From assembly GCF_023078355.1 (NCBI RefSeq), contig NZ_CP095552.1, positions 1,488,001 through 1,552,000 of the forward strand: a stretch of 64,000 bases of DNA, written 5' to 3'. A program made the position numbers and the translations under genes. Below, piece by piece: positions 35,565 through 43,850 of this stretch. The notes below the pieces were generated by a model that ran no database searches, was not told where the DNA came from, and worked only from the letters and a program-made list of their open reading frames with translations. How positions within the stretch are numbered: the first letter of the stretch is position 1; each line of letters starts with the position of its first letter. This DNA comes from Gordonia hongkongensis (GTDB taxonomy: Bacteria; Actinomycetota; Actinomycetes; Mycobacteriales; Mycobacteriaceae).

Positions 35565-36488
35565 ATGACCGCCGCGATGGAACGATCCGAGAATGTCATC
35601 AGTCTCCGGGACCAGGGCACCGAAGAGGTCTCGGCACGGCTGTTGGCATCGGCCGCCCGGCTGTCGCGCAACGCGATGACCGAGATCGACTGGTCGAAGC
35701 CGATGGACCCCACCAAGTACGGGTGCAGTCCGGAATGGTCGTCGCTGTACGGGACCGCGTACTGGGACGAGCTCACCGAGGAACAGCGGATCTCGGTGAC
35801 GCGCCACGAGTTCGCCTCGATCATGAACATCGGGATCTGGTTCGAGATGATCCTGCAGGAGATGGTCATCCGCGACCAGTACCTCGGCGACTACCACGGT
35901 TCGGAGTTCCAATTCGCGCTCACCGAGGTCGCCGACGAGTGCCGGCACTCGTTGATGTTCGCCAAGGCGTCGGAGAAGATGGTCGGCGCCTCCTACCATC
36001 CGTCGAAGAAGGTCTCGCGCCTCGGCAAGATCTTCATGCAGACCGCGAAGAACGAGGTCGCCTACGCCGGCATCCTGGTCGCCGAAGAGGTCCTGGACGT
36101 CTTCCAGCGCGGCTGCATGCGCGACGACCGCGTGCTCGACTTCATCCGCACGGTCAACGAGATCCATGTGCTCGAGGAATCGCGCCACATGAAGTTCGCG
36201 CGCGAAGAGGTGCGTGACTCGCTGGAGGGTGTCAGCTGGGCGCGCCGCCAGTTCAGTGCGTTCGCGGTCGCCGTCGGCGCCTACTTCATCGTGACGAGTC
36301 TGGTGCAGCCCAAGGCCTTTGCCGACGCCGGGCTCGACGTCGACCGCGCGGTCCGGGAGATGCGCAGCAACTCGCACTTTCACTCGATGATCCGCAGCAG
36401 CTGCGCGCACCTCATGGAATTCCTCGACGAGGTCGGACTGTTGACCAAGCCCGCCATGCGGTACTACCGGAAAGCGCACATGCTCTGA
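35565..36488 (+). CDS. AurF-type diiron oxygenase (Rv0885-like)
   Basis: 307 residues, helical ferritin-like protein of the p-aminobenzoate N-oxygenase family. Iron ligands are visible as E...EVADECRHSLMF (Glu and Glu-x2-His), EVAYAGILVAEEVLDVF and EIHVLEESRHMKFA. Known members oxidise aromatic amines or act on lipids; the substrate here is unknown. Its stop overlaps the next start by one base, so it is coupled to the ferredoxin-reductase that could supply electrons. ATG 35565 preceded by GAAGTGAG. Confidence 0.9.
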   Translation: MTAAMERSENVISLRDQGTEEVSARLLASAARLSRNAMTEIDWSKPMDPTKYGCSPEWSSLYGTAYWDELTEEQRISVTRHEFASIMNIGIWFEMILQEMVIRDQYLGDYHGSEFQFALTEVADECRHSLMFAKASEKMVGASYHPSKKVSRLGKIFMQTAKNEVAYAGILVAEEVLDVFQRGCMRDDRVLDFIRTVNEIHVLEESRHMKFAREEVRDSLEGVSWARRQFSAFAVAVGAYFIVTSLVQPKAFADAGLDVDRAVREMRSNSHFHSMIRSSCAHLMEFLDEVGLLTKPAMRYYRKAHML

Positions 36489-38107
36489 TGTTCGTCATCA
36501 CCCAATCGTGTTGCAGTGACGCAGCATGCGTGGCCGTGTGCCCGGTCAACTGCATCCATCCGACACCGGAGGAGCGCGGCTTCGGCAGCTCCGACATCCT
36601 GCACATCGACCCCGAGGCGTGTATCGATTGCGGCGCATGCGCCGACGCCTGCCCCGTCGACGCCATCTACCCGGCGGACAAACTCGGCACCCGCGACAAG
36701 GTCTTCATCGACATCAACGCGGACTACTACAAGACCAACCCGGAGGTTCGCTCGGGCTGGGCGCCCATCGGTGACGACTCCGCGTCGTCGATCACTTATC
36801 CGGACGTGCCGAAACTGCCTGCGGGACTTCGGGTCGCGCTGGTCGGAACGGGTCCCTCCGGTGGGTACGCCCTGCGCACGCTGCTCGACCGCACCGAGGC
36901 GCAGGTCACCGTCATCGACAAACTCCCCACTCCCGGTGGGCTCGTGCGCGCCGGTGTCGCCCCGGACCACCCGGGCACCAAGGGCGTGCTCCGCGGGTTC
37001 GACCTGCTTTACCGCGACCCGCGCGTCACGATGCTGACCAACGTGACCATCGGGGACGGGCCCGACCAGGTGACGCCGGCCGAACTGGCCGAGCATTTCG
37101 ACGCGGTGTTCTACGCGGTCGGTGCCAGTGAGTCACGGCGCCTGGGAATTCCGGGTGAGGACCTTCCGGGTTCGACGTCGGCCACCGATCTGGTCGCTTG
37201 GTACAACGGCGTGCCCGGTGTCGATGCCGGGCCACCGCTGCGCCGCGGAACCGCCGACGACCCGGCGACGGGTCGAGCGGTCGTGGTCGGTACGGGCAAC
37301 GTGGCCCTCGATGTCGCGCGAATCCTCGTGTCCCCGCCGGATTTGTTGGCCACCACCGACATCGCCGACCGTGCGCTCGAACTGCTCGCCGAGCAGAATG
37401 TCCACGAAGTGGTGCTGCTGGGCCGTCGCGACCAAGCGTCCGCGGCCTACACCGCGGCCGAATACCGCGCGCTGTCGGAGATCCCGGGTGTCGAGGTCGA
37501 GGTGATCGAGGACGCCGAATGTGCCGATCTCGCCCGGTTCCGTCATCCCGCCGACCCGAAGCGCCGGCGGATCGTGTTCCTGTTCCACAGCAGTCCCGAA
37601 GAGATCACCGGTGATTCGCAGGTCGAGTCGATCACGGTGCGCACGGGGGAGGGGCGTCACCACGTCGCCACCGATCTCGTGGTGCGCTCGATCGGCTATC
37701 GCTCCACCCCGATCCCGGGTCTCACCTTCGACGACGCGCGCGGCGTCTTCAGCAACGTCGACGGCCGCCTCGTCGACGAGACAGGTGCGATCGTGCCGGG
37801 CGGATATGTGCTCGGCTGGGCCAAGCGCGGACCCAGCGGCGGCATCGGCGCCAACAAGATGTGCGCGACGCGGACCGTCGAGGACTTCATCGCCGACGCC
37901 GCGGCGGGCCGGCTGCCGCGGACCGAACGCGAGCCCGGAGCCTTCGGTGCGTTGGTGCGCACACGCGTCCGGACGGTGATCGGCTACCGCGGGATGCGGG
38001 CCATCGACCGTCGCGAACGGCGTCGCGGCCTCGAACAGGGCCGGCCCCGTGTGAAGTTCACCCAGGTCGCCGAGATGGTGGGCGCCGCGGGATGGCGTCG
38101 GACCTGA
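36488..38107 (+). CDS. fprB: Ferredoxin-fused ferredoxin-NADP+ reductase (FprB-like)
   Basis: 539 residues. The first ~90 residues are a bacterial ferredoxin with cysteine clusters CCSDAACVAVCPVNC and CIDCGACADACPVDA. The rest is an adrenodoxin-reductase-type flavoprotein: FAD motif VALVGTGPSGGYAL, NADPH motif VVVGTGNVALDVARIL, and C-terminal GWAKRGPSGGIGANK. It moves electrons from NADPH to the fused ferredoxin and most likely to the diiron oxygenase upstream. The Rv0885-fprB pair in M. tuberculosis is the same arrangement as I recall. Confidence 0.93.
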   Translation: MFVITQSCCSDAACVAVCPVNCIHPTPEERGFGSSDILHIDPEACIDCGACADACPVDAIYPADKLGTRDKVFIDINADYYKTNPEVRSGWAPIGDDSASSITYPDVPKLPAGLRVALVGTGPSGGYALRTLLDRTEAQVTVIDKLPTPGGLVRAGVAPDHPGTKGVLRGFDLLYRDPRVTMLTNVTIGDGPDQVTPAELAEHFDAVFYAVGASESRRLGIPGEDLPGSTSATDLVAWYNGVPGVDAGPPLRRGTADDPATGRAVVVGTGNVALDVARILVSPPDLLATTDIADRALELLAEQNVHEVVLLGRRDQASAAYTAAEYRALSEIPGVEVEVIEDAECADLARFRHPADPKRRRIVFLFHSSPEEITGDSQVESITVRTGEGRHHVATDLVVRSIGYRSTPIPGLTFDDARGVFSNVDGRLVDETGAIVPGGYVLGWAKRGPSGGIGANKMCATRTVEDFIADAAAGRLPRTEREPGAFGALVRTRVRTVIGYRGMRAIDRRERRRGLEQGRPRVKFTQVAEMVGAAGWRRT

Positions 38108-38186
38108 CGGCCACCGCTCCGGTTTCGGGCCGGGGTGCCGCTCTGCCGTGCCACCATCGAGGTTCCGACGCGTCGAGGAGGGCCTG

Positions 38187-38537
38187 ATGACGACCGATTC
38201 CGACCAGAAGTGGCGAGAGCGATCATTGTTCCTCGTCTTCCTGTCCGCGCTGGTCACGCAGAACGCCATCGCGATCCCCTACGTACGACAGAACGGGCCG
38301 GGGTCGGTCAAGGACTTCTTCGTGGGGGACATCCTGAAGACGACGCCCGGACGGTTCGCGATGGTCGACCTGACGTTCGTCGTCATCGGCTTCCACGTGT
38401 GGGCGCTCGCGGAGGCCCGCCGCCTGCGCATCCTGCCGTGGTGGCTGGCGTCGGTCGTGCTGACCTTCGGCGTCGGCATCGCCACCGCGATCCCGTTCTT
38501 CTTCCTCGCCCGGGAGCGTGCGCTGGGGTCGCGGTAG
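38187..38537 (+). CDS. DUF2834 membrane protein
   Basis: 116 residues with three hydrophobic segments; FFVGDILKTTPGRFAMVDLTFV and FFFLARERAL match the DUF2834 pattern. ATG 38187 is preceded by GAGGAGGG. Function unknown. Confidence 0.8.
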   Translation: MTTDSDQKWRERSLFLVFLSALVTQNAIAIPYVRQNGPGSVKDFFVGDILKTTPGRFAMVDLTFVVIGFHVWALAEARRLRILPWWLASVVLTFGVGIATAIPFFFLARERALGSR

Positions 38538-38654
38538 CGGCGTCGCGCGCGCCCGCTGGCGCTCTCGCGGGCGGGCCGGGCCGGTGAGAACCAGACAACG
38601 TCGCCGTAACACCGAGGCAAGTCGCATTTCATGCGCCTCGCGGATAGTGGCGGC

Positions 38655-39002
38655 ATGTCGAGCACTCCACAATTCCTGCAGGGTGTCTACGCGTTCTCCG
38701 GGTCGGGCCTGTCGAAGCCGGGACCGATCGATGCGTCGCTGACCTTCGTCGTCCCGCCCGGGATGACGGCTCAGCCGTTGTACTTTCGCGGCGGCAACAG
38801 CTGCGACGAACTCATCTGTGTGACCCTGGTTCGCGACGGCACGCCGATGCGGATGTTCCCGATGGGCGCGAGGTCGTCGGTCAACGTGCCGTTGCGGGTC
38901 GTCGAAGACGTGGAACCCGACACCACGCTGGAGCTCCTCCTCGCCGCGCCGGAGGGCGCGAGCGGTGAGGTCGTCGTCGACTTCGGGATGGTCATCTTCT
39001 GA
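38655..39002 (+). CDS. Small protein translationally coupled to nirB, unknown family
   Basis: 115 residues, no signal peptide; beta-rich with SLTFVVPPGMTAQPLYFRGG and a C-terminal VVVDFGMVIF. Its stop overlaps the nirB start (TGATG), so it is made with nitrite reductase. I do not recognise the family. Possible roles are a chaperone or assembly factor for the siroheme/Fe-S enzyme, but this is inference from position alone. An upstream ATG at 38631 is possible. Confidence 0.75.
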   Translation: MSSTPQFLQGVYAFSGSGLSKPGPIDASLTFVVPPGMTAQPLYFRGGNSCDELICVTLVRDGTPMRMFPMGARSSVNVPLRVVEDVEPDTTLELLLAAPEGASGEVVVDFGMVIF

Positions 39003-41509
39003 TGGGGGACGAGCACGTGACGCCGCCGGTTCCCACGCGTCGGTTGGTCGTGGTCGGCAACGGCATGGCCGGCGCGCGCACCGTGGAGGAGATCATCTCC
39101 CGCGGCGGCCGGGAACAGTTCGCCATCACCATGATCGGCGACGAGCCGTACGGGAACTACAACCGGATCATGCTCAGCCACGTGCTGGCCGGGGAGACCG
39201 CGGTCGACGACGACGACCTCATGCTCAACCCGATGGCGTGGTACCGGGAGAACGACGTCACGCTCCACTCCGGTGATCGCGCCGAGTCGATCGATCGGTT
39301 CGCCAAGACGGTGACCTGCGCGAGCGGACGGGTCATCGAATTCGACGTGCTGATCATCGCGACCGGGTCCCACACGTTCTTCCCCAACATGGACGGACTC
39401 CGCGAGTCCGACGGCCGGCTCGCACGCGGCGTGTTCGGCTTCCGCACCATCGAGGACACGAACGGCATGCTGCAGATGGCCGAGTCTCGCGACAACGTGC
39501 GCGCGGTGATGATCGGCGGCGGGTTGCTCGGACTCGAAGCCGCCTACGGACTGCAAACCCAGGGTGTGGCCGTCGACGTCGTGCACTCGCCCGGGCACCT
39601 GATGAACCAGCAACTCGACGAGCGCGGCGGCAAGGTGCTGCGCAACCAGATCGAGGCGCTGGGGGTCGGTGTCCACACCGGCAAGCGGACGACGGCGGTG
39701 TTGCGCAACGACGACGGGACCGTCGCGGGAGTCGGTTTCACCGACGGCGATTCGCTGCCCGCCGACATGATCGTGGTGACGGCCGGCATTCGTCCCAACG
39801 TCGAGATCGCCCGCGGCGCAGGTCTGGTCGTCGAGCGCGGCATCGTCGTCGACGACCAGATGCGTTGCGAGGACGAGGCCTTCATCTACGCGGTCGGGGA
39901 GTGCGCGCAGCACCGCAGTGAGGTGTACGGTCTCGTCGCACCGCTGTGGGAGCAGGCAGTCGTGCTCGCCGACGTCCTCACCGGCGCGAATCCGGCTGCC
40001 GAATACCATGGTTCGCGACTGACCACCAAGTTGAAGGTCGCCGGTGTCGACGTCGCGGCCATGGGGGTCAAGGGACCGGAACGCGAGGACGACGAATTCG
40101 TCCAGTTCTACGAACCACGCAACGGCGTCTACAAGAGCGTCGTGGTCCGTGACAACAAGCTAATCGGAGCGATGCTGCTGGGCGACATCTCGAAGGTCAA
40201 CTTCCTCACGCAGGCCTTCGACGACAAGGTACCGCTTCCCGACGAACGAATCTCGATGCTGTTCGACCTGGGCACCCCCAGCGCCGAGACCGGGGCGGCC
40301 GAGCTCGCCGACGACGTGCAGGTGTGCAACTGCAACGGGGTCACCAAGGGCGACATCGTGGCCTGCGTGGCATCGGGATGCACGAGCGTCGGCGAGGTGT
40401 GCGCGAAGACCCGCGCCGGCAAGGGATGTGGTTCCTGCAAGGGGCTTGTCGCCGACATCGTCGAACTCGCAGCGGGGGACGAGCTCACCGCCGACGCGTC
40501 CGCCGATTGGTACGTCCCGGCCATCCCGCTGACGAAACCCGAACTGATAGATGCCATCCGACGGCAGGACCTGCGGTCGGTCAGCGAGGTGTTCGACAAA
40601 CTCGCACCCGGCGGCGAGGACGCGACGGCGAAGATGCCGCTCGCCTCGCTGTTGCGGATCATCTGGGGCTCGGAGTGGAAACGCGAACCCGGTGCATTGT
40701 TCGTCAACGACCGGGTGCACGCGAACATCCAGCGTGACGGCACCTTCTCGGTGGTGCCCCAGATGAAGGGCGGGGTGACGTCACCCGAGCAGTTGCGCAA
40801 GATCGCCGACGTCGCGGAGAAGTACTCGATCCCGATGATCAAGGCGACCGGTGGGCAGCGACTCGATCTGCTCGGCGTGAAGAAGGAAGACCTGCCGAAG
40901 GTCTGGGAAGATCTCGGCATGCCGTCGGGGTACGCGTACGGCAAGAGCTTCCGGACGGTCAAAACCTGTGTCGGCACCGACTATTGCCGATTCGGTCTCG
41001 GCGACTCGACGCAGCTCGGCATCGACATCGAGACGCGCTACCAGGGTCTGGAGTCGCCGGCGAAGCTCAAGCTCGCGGTGACCGGGTGTCCGCGCAACTG
41101 CGCCGAGGCGCTGTGCAAGGACTTCGGCGTGGTCGCGATCGGTGACGGCAAGTGGGAGATCTACGTCGGTGGCGCCGCCGGCGCGCACATCCGCAAGGGC
41201 GACCTACTGGCCACCGTGGATTCGGCCGACGAGGTGATCCGGTTGTGCGGCATCTTCATCCAGTACTACCGGGAGCAGGGCAAGTGGCTCGAGCGGACGT
41301 ACGCATTCGTACCGCGCATCGGCATCGAGGAACTCCGCGCGATCATCGTCGACGACCGTGACGGACTGGTCGCCGGGTTGCAGGAGGGGATCGACGCCGC
41401 GGTCGAGGCCTACGTCGATCCCTGGCTGGACCGCGCCGAACCCAAATCGCCCGCGCAGTTCACCTCGGCGCTTCCGCTGCTGCCGCTGCCCCGGGTGCCG
41501 GTCCGATGA
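39002..41509 (+). CDS. nirB: Assimilatory nitrite reductase large subunit
   Basis: 835 residues, full length. In order: FAD/NAD(P)H domain (VVVGNGMAGARTVEEI ... MIGGGLLGLEAAYGLQ), BFD-type [2Fe-2S] site CNCNGVTKGDIVACV...CAKTRAGKGCGSC, ferredoxin-like half domains, and the siroheme/[4Fe-4S] site CVGTDYCRFGLGD plus CPRNCAEALCKD. Reduces nitrite to ammonium with NAD(P)H. Coupled to nirD by a 4-bp overlap. Confidence 0.97.
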   Translation: MGDEHVTPPVPTRRLVVVGNGMAGARTVEEIISRGGREQFAITMIGDEPYGNYNRIMLSHVLAGETAVDDDDLMLNPMAWYRENDVTLHSGDRAESIDRFAKTVTCASGRVIEFDVLIIATGSHTFFPNMDGLRESDGRLARGVFGFRTIEDTNGMLQMAESRDNVRAVMIGGGLLGLEAAYGLQTQGVAVDVVHSPGHLMNQQLDERGGKVLRNQIEALGVGVHTGKRTTAVLRNDDGTVAGVGFTDGDSLPADMIVVTAGIRPNVEIARGAGLVVERGIVVDDQMRCEDEAFIYAVGECAQHRSEVYGLVAPLWEQAVVLADVLTGANPAAEYHGSRLTTKLKVAGVDVAAMGVKGPEREDDEFVQFYEPRNGVYKSVVVRDNKLIGAMLLGDISKVNFLTQAFDDKVPLPDERISMLFDLGTPSAETGAAELADDVQVCNCNGVTKGDIVACVASGCTSVGEVCAKTRAGKGCGSCKGLVADIVELAAGDELTADASADWYVPAIPLTKPELIDAIRRQDLRSVSEVFDKLAPGGEDATAKMPLASLLRIIWGSEWKREPGALFVNDRVHANIQRDGTFSVVPQMKGGVTSPEQLRKIADVAEKYSIPMIKATGGQRLDLLGVKKEDLPKVWEDLGMPSGYAYGKSFRTVKTCVGTDYCRFGLGDSTQLGIDIETRYQGLESPAKLKLAVTGCPRNCAEALCKDFGVVAIGDGKWEIYVGGAAGAHIRKGDLLATVDSADEVIRLCGIFIQYYREQGKWLERTYAFVPRIGIEELRAIIVDDRDGLVAGLQEGIDAAVEAYVDPWLDRAEPKSPAQFTSALPLLPLPRVPVR

Positions 41510-41874
41510 CCAGCGTGTCGGCGGACGCCGGCGTCGTCGTGGGACAAATGGACGACCTGCAGATCGGCGAGAGCCGAGCATATGCGTTGCAAGACAGGCA
41601 GATCGCGGTGTTCCGCCTGACCGACGGGACCCTGCGCGCCACCGACGCCGTCTGCCCGCACCGCGGGGGACCGCTCGCCGACGGTCAGTTCGATCTGGGC
41701 AAGGTCGTCTGTCCGTTGCACCAGTACGCCTTCGAACTGGCCGATGGCCGATGCACCTCGGACGGTATCGACTCCATCGGCGTCTACCGCGTCGAGGATC
41801 GGGACGGGGACATCGTCGTCTGGTTGGGTGCTCCTGCGGGCGTTGGTGACAAACGAATGCTCCCTGAGGTGTGA
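41506..41874 (+). CDS. nirD: Nitrite reductase small subunit, Rieske type
   Basis: 122 residues with the Rieske-like [2Fe-2S] motifs CPHRGG and CPLHQYAF, partner of NirB. The last residues (MLPEV) and the stop TGA are encoded by a dispersed repeat copy starting at 41862. A C-to-T change in this copy (GTGTGA for GTGCGA) creates the stop, so the repeat has replaced the original 3' end or was inserted at it. Confidence 0.95.
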   Translation: MTSVSADAGVVVGQMDDLQIGESRAYALQDRQIAVFRLTDGTLRATDAVCPHRGGPLADGQFDLGKVVCPLHQYAFELADGRCTSDGIDSIGVYRVEDRDGDIVVWLGAPAGVGDKRMLPEV

Positions 41875-41956
41875 GGAGCGATAGCGACGAGCCACGAAGG
41901 GCCTGGTGAGACGCGTTGCGGTGCCCTTCGTGGCTCGCTTCGCTCGCACCTCAGGG
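41862..41956. repeat. Head-to-head pair of dispersed repeats
   Basis: Direct copy 41862-41901 and inverted copy 41924-41956, 22 bp apart; together they can form a long stem at the end of the nirBD transcript and probably act as terminator. A third, degenerate copy is at 42020-42058. Confidence 0.88.
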
Positions 41957-42116
41957 AACATGAGTTCAGTCGCCCAGGAGTGGTCTTTCGTGGCCCACGA
42001 CGGCCGTCAGGCCGGAGACCCTGATCTGTGAGGAGCGATAGCTACGAGCCACGGGGGGCTGGTGACGGCACTGGAAGCTCTCTCCTGCACAACTGTTCAC
42101 AAGCCTCGTGTCAATG

Positions 42117-42401
42117 TCAGCGTGGGCGACCGCCCCTGCGCCCTGCCCGGGCGCGAAGTAGATCGATATCGCCGTCGATCAGTGCCTTCTTCTTCGCACG
42201 AGACCAGCCGTGAATTCGTCGCTCGATCGCGTAGGCGTCGTCCAGTGACAGTTCAACCGACCACGCCAGCCTCACCGGCTGGCGGTGAGCAGTGAAACCA
42301 ACCTGCGCCGAGCTGTGTTGGCGTAACCGATTGTCGAGGTCGCGCGTGCTTCCGACGTAGTACTTCCCGTCCGCGCACTCGAGGATATACACCCATGCCA
42401 T
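42117..42401 (-). CDS. GIY-YIG nuclease-superfamily protein
   Basis: 94 residues, the size of stand-alone UPF0213/YhbQ-type proteins. The GIY-YIG signature is seen as WVYILECADGKYYVGSTRDL, followed by R, H (QHSSAQVGFTAH) and a conserved Glu (AYAIERRIHGWSRAKKKALI). Start chosen at the ATG 42401 that opens the domain. The frame stays open upstream to 42710, but only by reading through the 27-bp tandem array. DNA-end or repair role is family inference. Confidence 0.88.
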   Translation of the reverse strand: MAWVYILECADGKYYVGSTRDLDNRLRQHSSAQVGFTAHRQPVRLAWSVELSLDDAYAIERRIHGWSRAKKKALIDGDIDLLRARAGRRGGRPR

Positions 42402-42502
42402 CGCAGTATCGTCGAGGATTCTGGCAGCCCGTGGAACGTATGTACCCCTGCCTGTGGAGAGTTCGCGGCAGCTCGCGTCGCCTGGGTACTCCGACTTGCG
42501 TT

Positions 42503-42543
42503 GCCCTTCGTGGCTCGTCGCTTGCGCTCCTCGCACCTCAGGG
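42503..42543. repeat. Dispersed repeat, inverted complete copy at the head of a tandem array
   Basis: CCCTTCGTGGCTCGTCGCTTG ending CTCGCACCTCAGGG; its last bases are the seed of the array that follows. Confidence 0.9.
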
Positions 42544-42732
42544 AGCATAGGGAAGCGTCGCACCTCAGGGAGCATAGGGAAGCGTCGCACCTCAGGGAGC
42601 ATAGGGAAGCGTCGCACCTCAGGGAGCATAGGGAAGCGTCGCACCTCAGGGAGCATAGGGAAGCGTCGCACCTCAGGGAGCATAAGGAAGCGTCGCACCT
42701 CAGGGAGCATAGGGAAGCGTCGAACCTCAGGG
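42544..42732. repeat. 27-bp tandem repeat array, seven units
   Basis: Seven contiguous units of AGCATAGGGAAGCGTCGCAC + CTCAGGG, units 6 and 7 with one change each, then a degenerate eighth. No spacers, so not CRISPR. It derives from the CGCACCTCAGGG end of the dispersed repeat. Confidence 0.93.
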
Positions 42733-42791
42733 TGCCATAGGGTAGCGCCGCAGCTCAGATCTGCGGCCAGGCGCCGTAAGGGGCTCGCCCT

Positions 42792-43850
42792 TCAGTACAC
42801 GTCCCGCACATAGCGTTTGTCGGCGGCGAGTGCCTTGACGTACGACTCCGCGCTCGCGGGGGATCGGCGACCATGCTGCGCGACAATGCCTTTCAGTGTC
42901 GCGTCGACGTCCTTGGCCATCCGTGTCGCATCGCCGCAGACGTAGACGTGAGCGCCGTCGTGCAGCCACTGGTAGAGCTCCTCGCCGTGTTCGCGCATCC
43001 GGTCCTGGACGTAGATCTTGCGATCCTGATCGCGCGAGAACGCGACGTCGAGGCGGGTGAGCAGTCCGTCGCCGAGCATGGTCGTCAACTCGTCGCGATA
43101 GTAGAAATCGGTCGCCGAGTACTGCTCGCCGAAGAACAGCCAGTTCTTCCCGGTGTGCCCCAGGGCCTCGCGTTCGCGAAGGAAACCGCGGAACGGGGCG
43201 ATGCCGGTGCCGGGGCCGATCATGATCATCGGGGTGTCGGGATCGGCCGGCGGCCGGAAGTGGCTCGTGGAGGTGACGAACACGCCGATCTCGTCGTCGG
43301 CGCGGTCGGCCAGGAAGGTCGAGCAGACACCACCGCGCGGCGTGCCGAACAGGTTGTAGCGCACGGCCGACACCGTCAGTTGGATCTCGTCAGGACTCTC
43401 CAGGGGACTCGATGAGATCGAATACGACCGGGGGACCATCGGTTTGAGGACCTGCATCCACTCCGAGGCGTCGGCGGTGACGGGATGATCGGCCAGCACG
43501 TCGACCGACTGTCGCCCCCATGCCCAGTCGTTGAACTGCTGTTTGTTCCCCGGTGCGATGAGCGTCCTGAGATCGGCGGAACCGGTACGGTCGGCGACGA
43601 AACGAATGAGATCCGATGTCACACGAGCGAATTCGATGCGGTCGCGCAGGGCGATGTGCAACGCGACCTCATCGCCGCCCACGGTCACCGACGCGTCGGC
43701 GTCGAGGCCGGTGCGGTCGAGGAACTCCTCGACGAGCGTCGGGTCGTTGCGCGGCCAGACCCCCAGCGCGTCCCCGGCCTGGTACGACATCGTGCCGGCG
43801 GGCAGGTGGAACCCGAAGTTGCGCACGTCCTTACCGGACCCCTCGGAGTT
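42792..43850 (-). pseudogene. C-terminal FAD/NAD(P)H flavoprotein part of the nitrate reductase fusion, out of frame
   Basis: About 350 residues of CysJ/sulfite-reductase flavoprotein type: FHLPAGTMSYQAGDALGVWP, FAD motif RSYSISSSPLESPDEI, GVCSTFLADR, NAD(P)H motif MIGPGTGIAPFRGFLRERE, and the C-terminal YVRDVY. It continues the upstream nitrate reductase exactly after NVKL, but one extra base (about G43851) puts it in another frame with no own ribosome site. It would deliver NAD(P)H electrons to the flavodoxin and molybdenum parts. Confidence 0.88.

Noticed and set aside
34479..36479. 666-codon antisense frame over SDR and AurF genes
   Set aside because: Shadow of high GC third-position bias opposite two well-supported genes; no domain of its own.
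38590..38630. GlnR box upstream of the nirB operon (GTAACACCGAGGCAAG)
   Set aside because: Only the first half-site fits the remembered GTnAC-N6-GAAAC pattern; too weak to annotate.
42402..42710. N-terminal extension of the GIY-YIG protein made of MLPEVRRFP repeats
   Set aside because: It is translation of the tandem array and the non-coding region after it; the domain starts at ATG 42401.
42544..42732. Regular array that might be CRISPR
   Set aside because: Units are contiguous 27-mers with no spacers and no cas genes near; it is a tandem repeat derived from the dispersed repeat.
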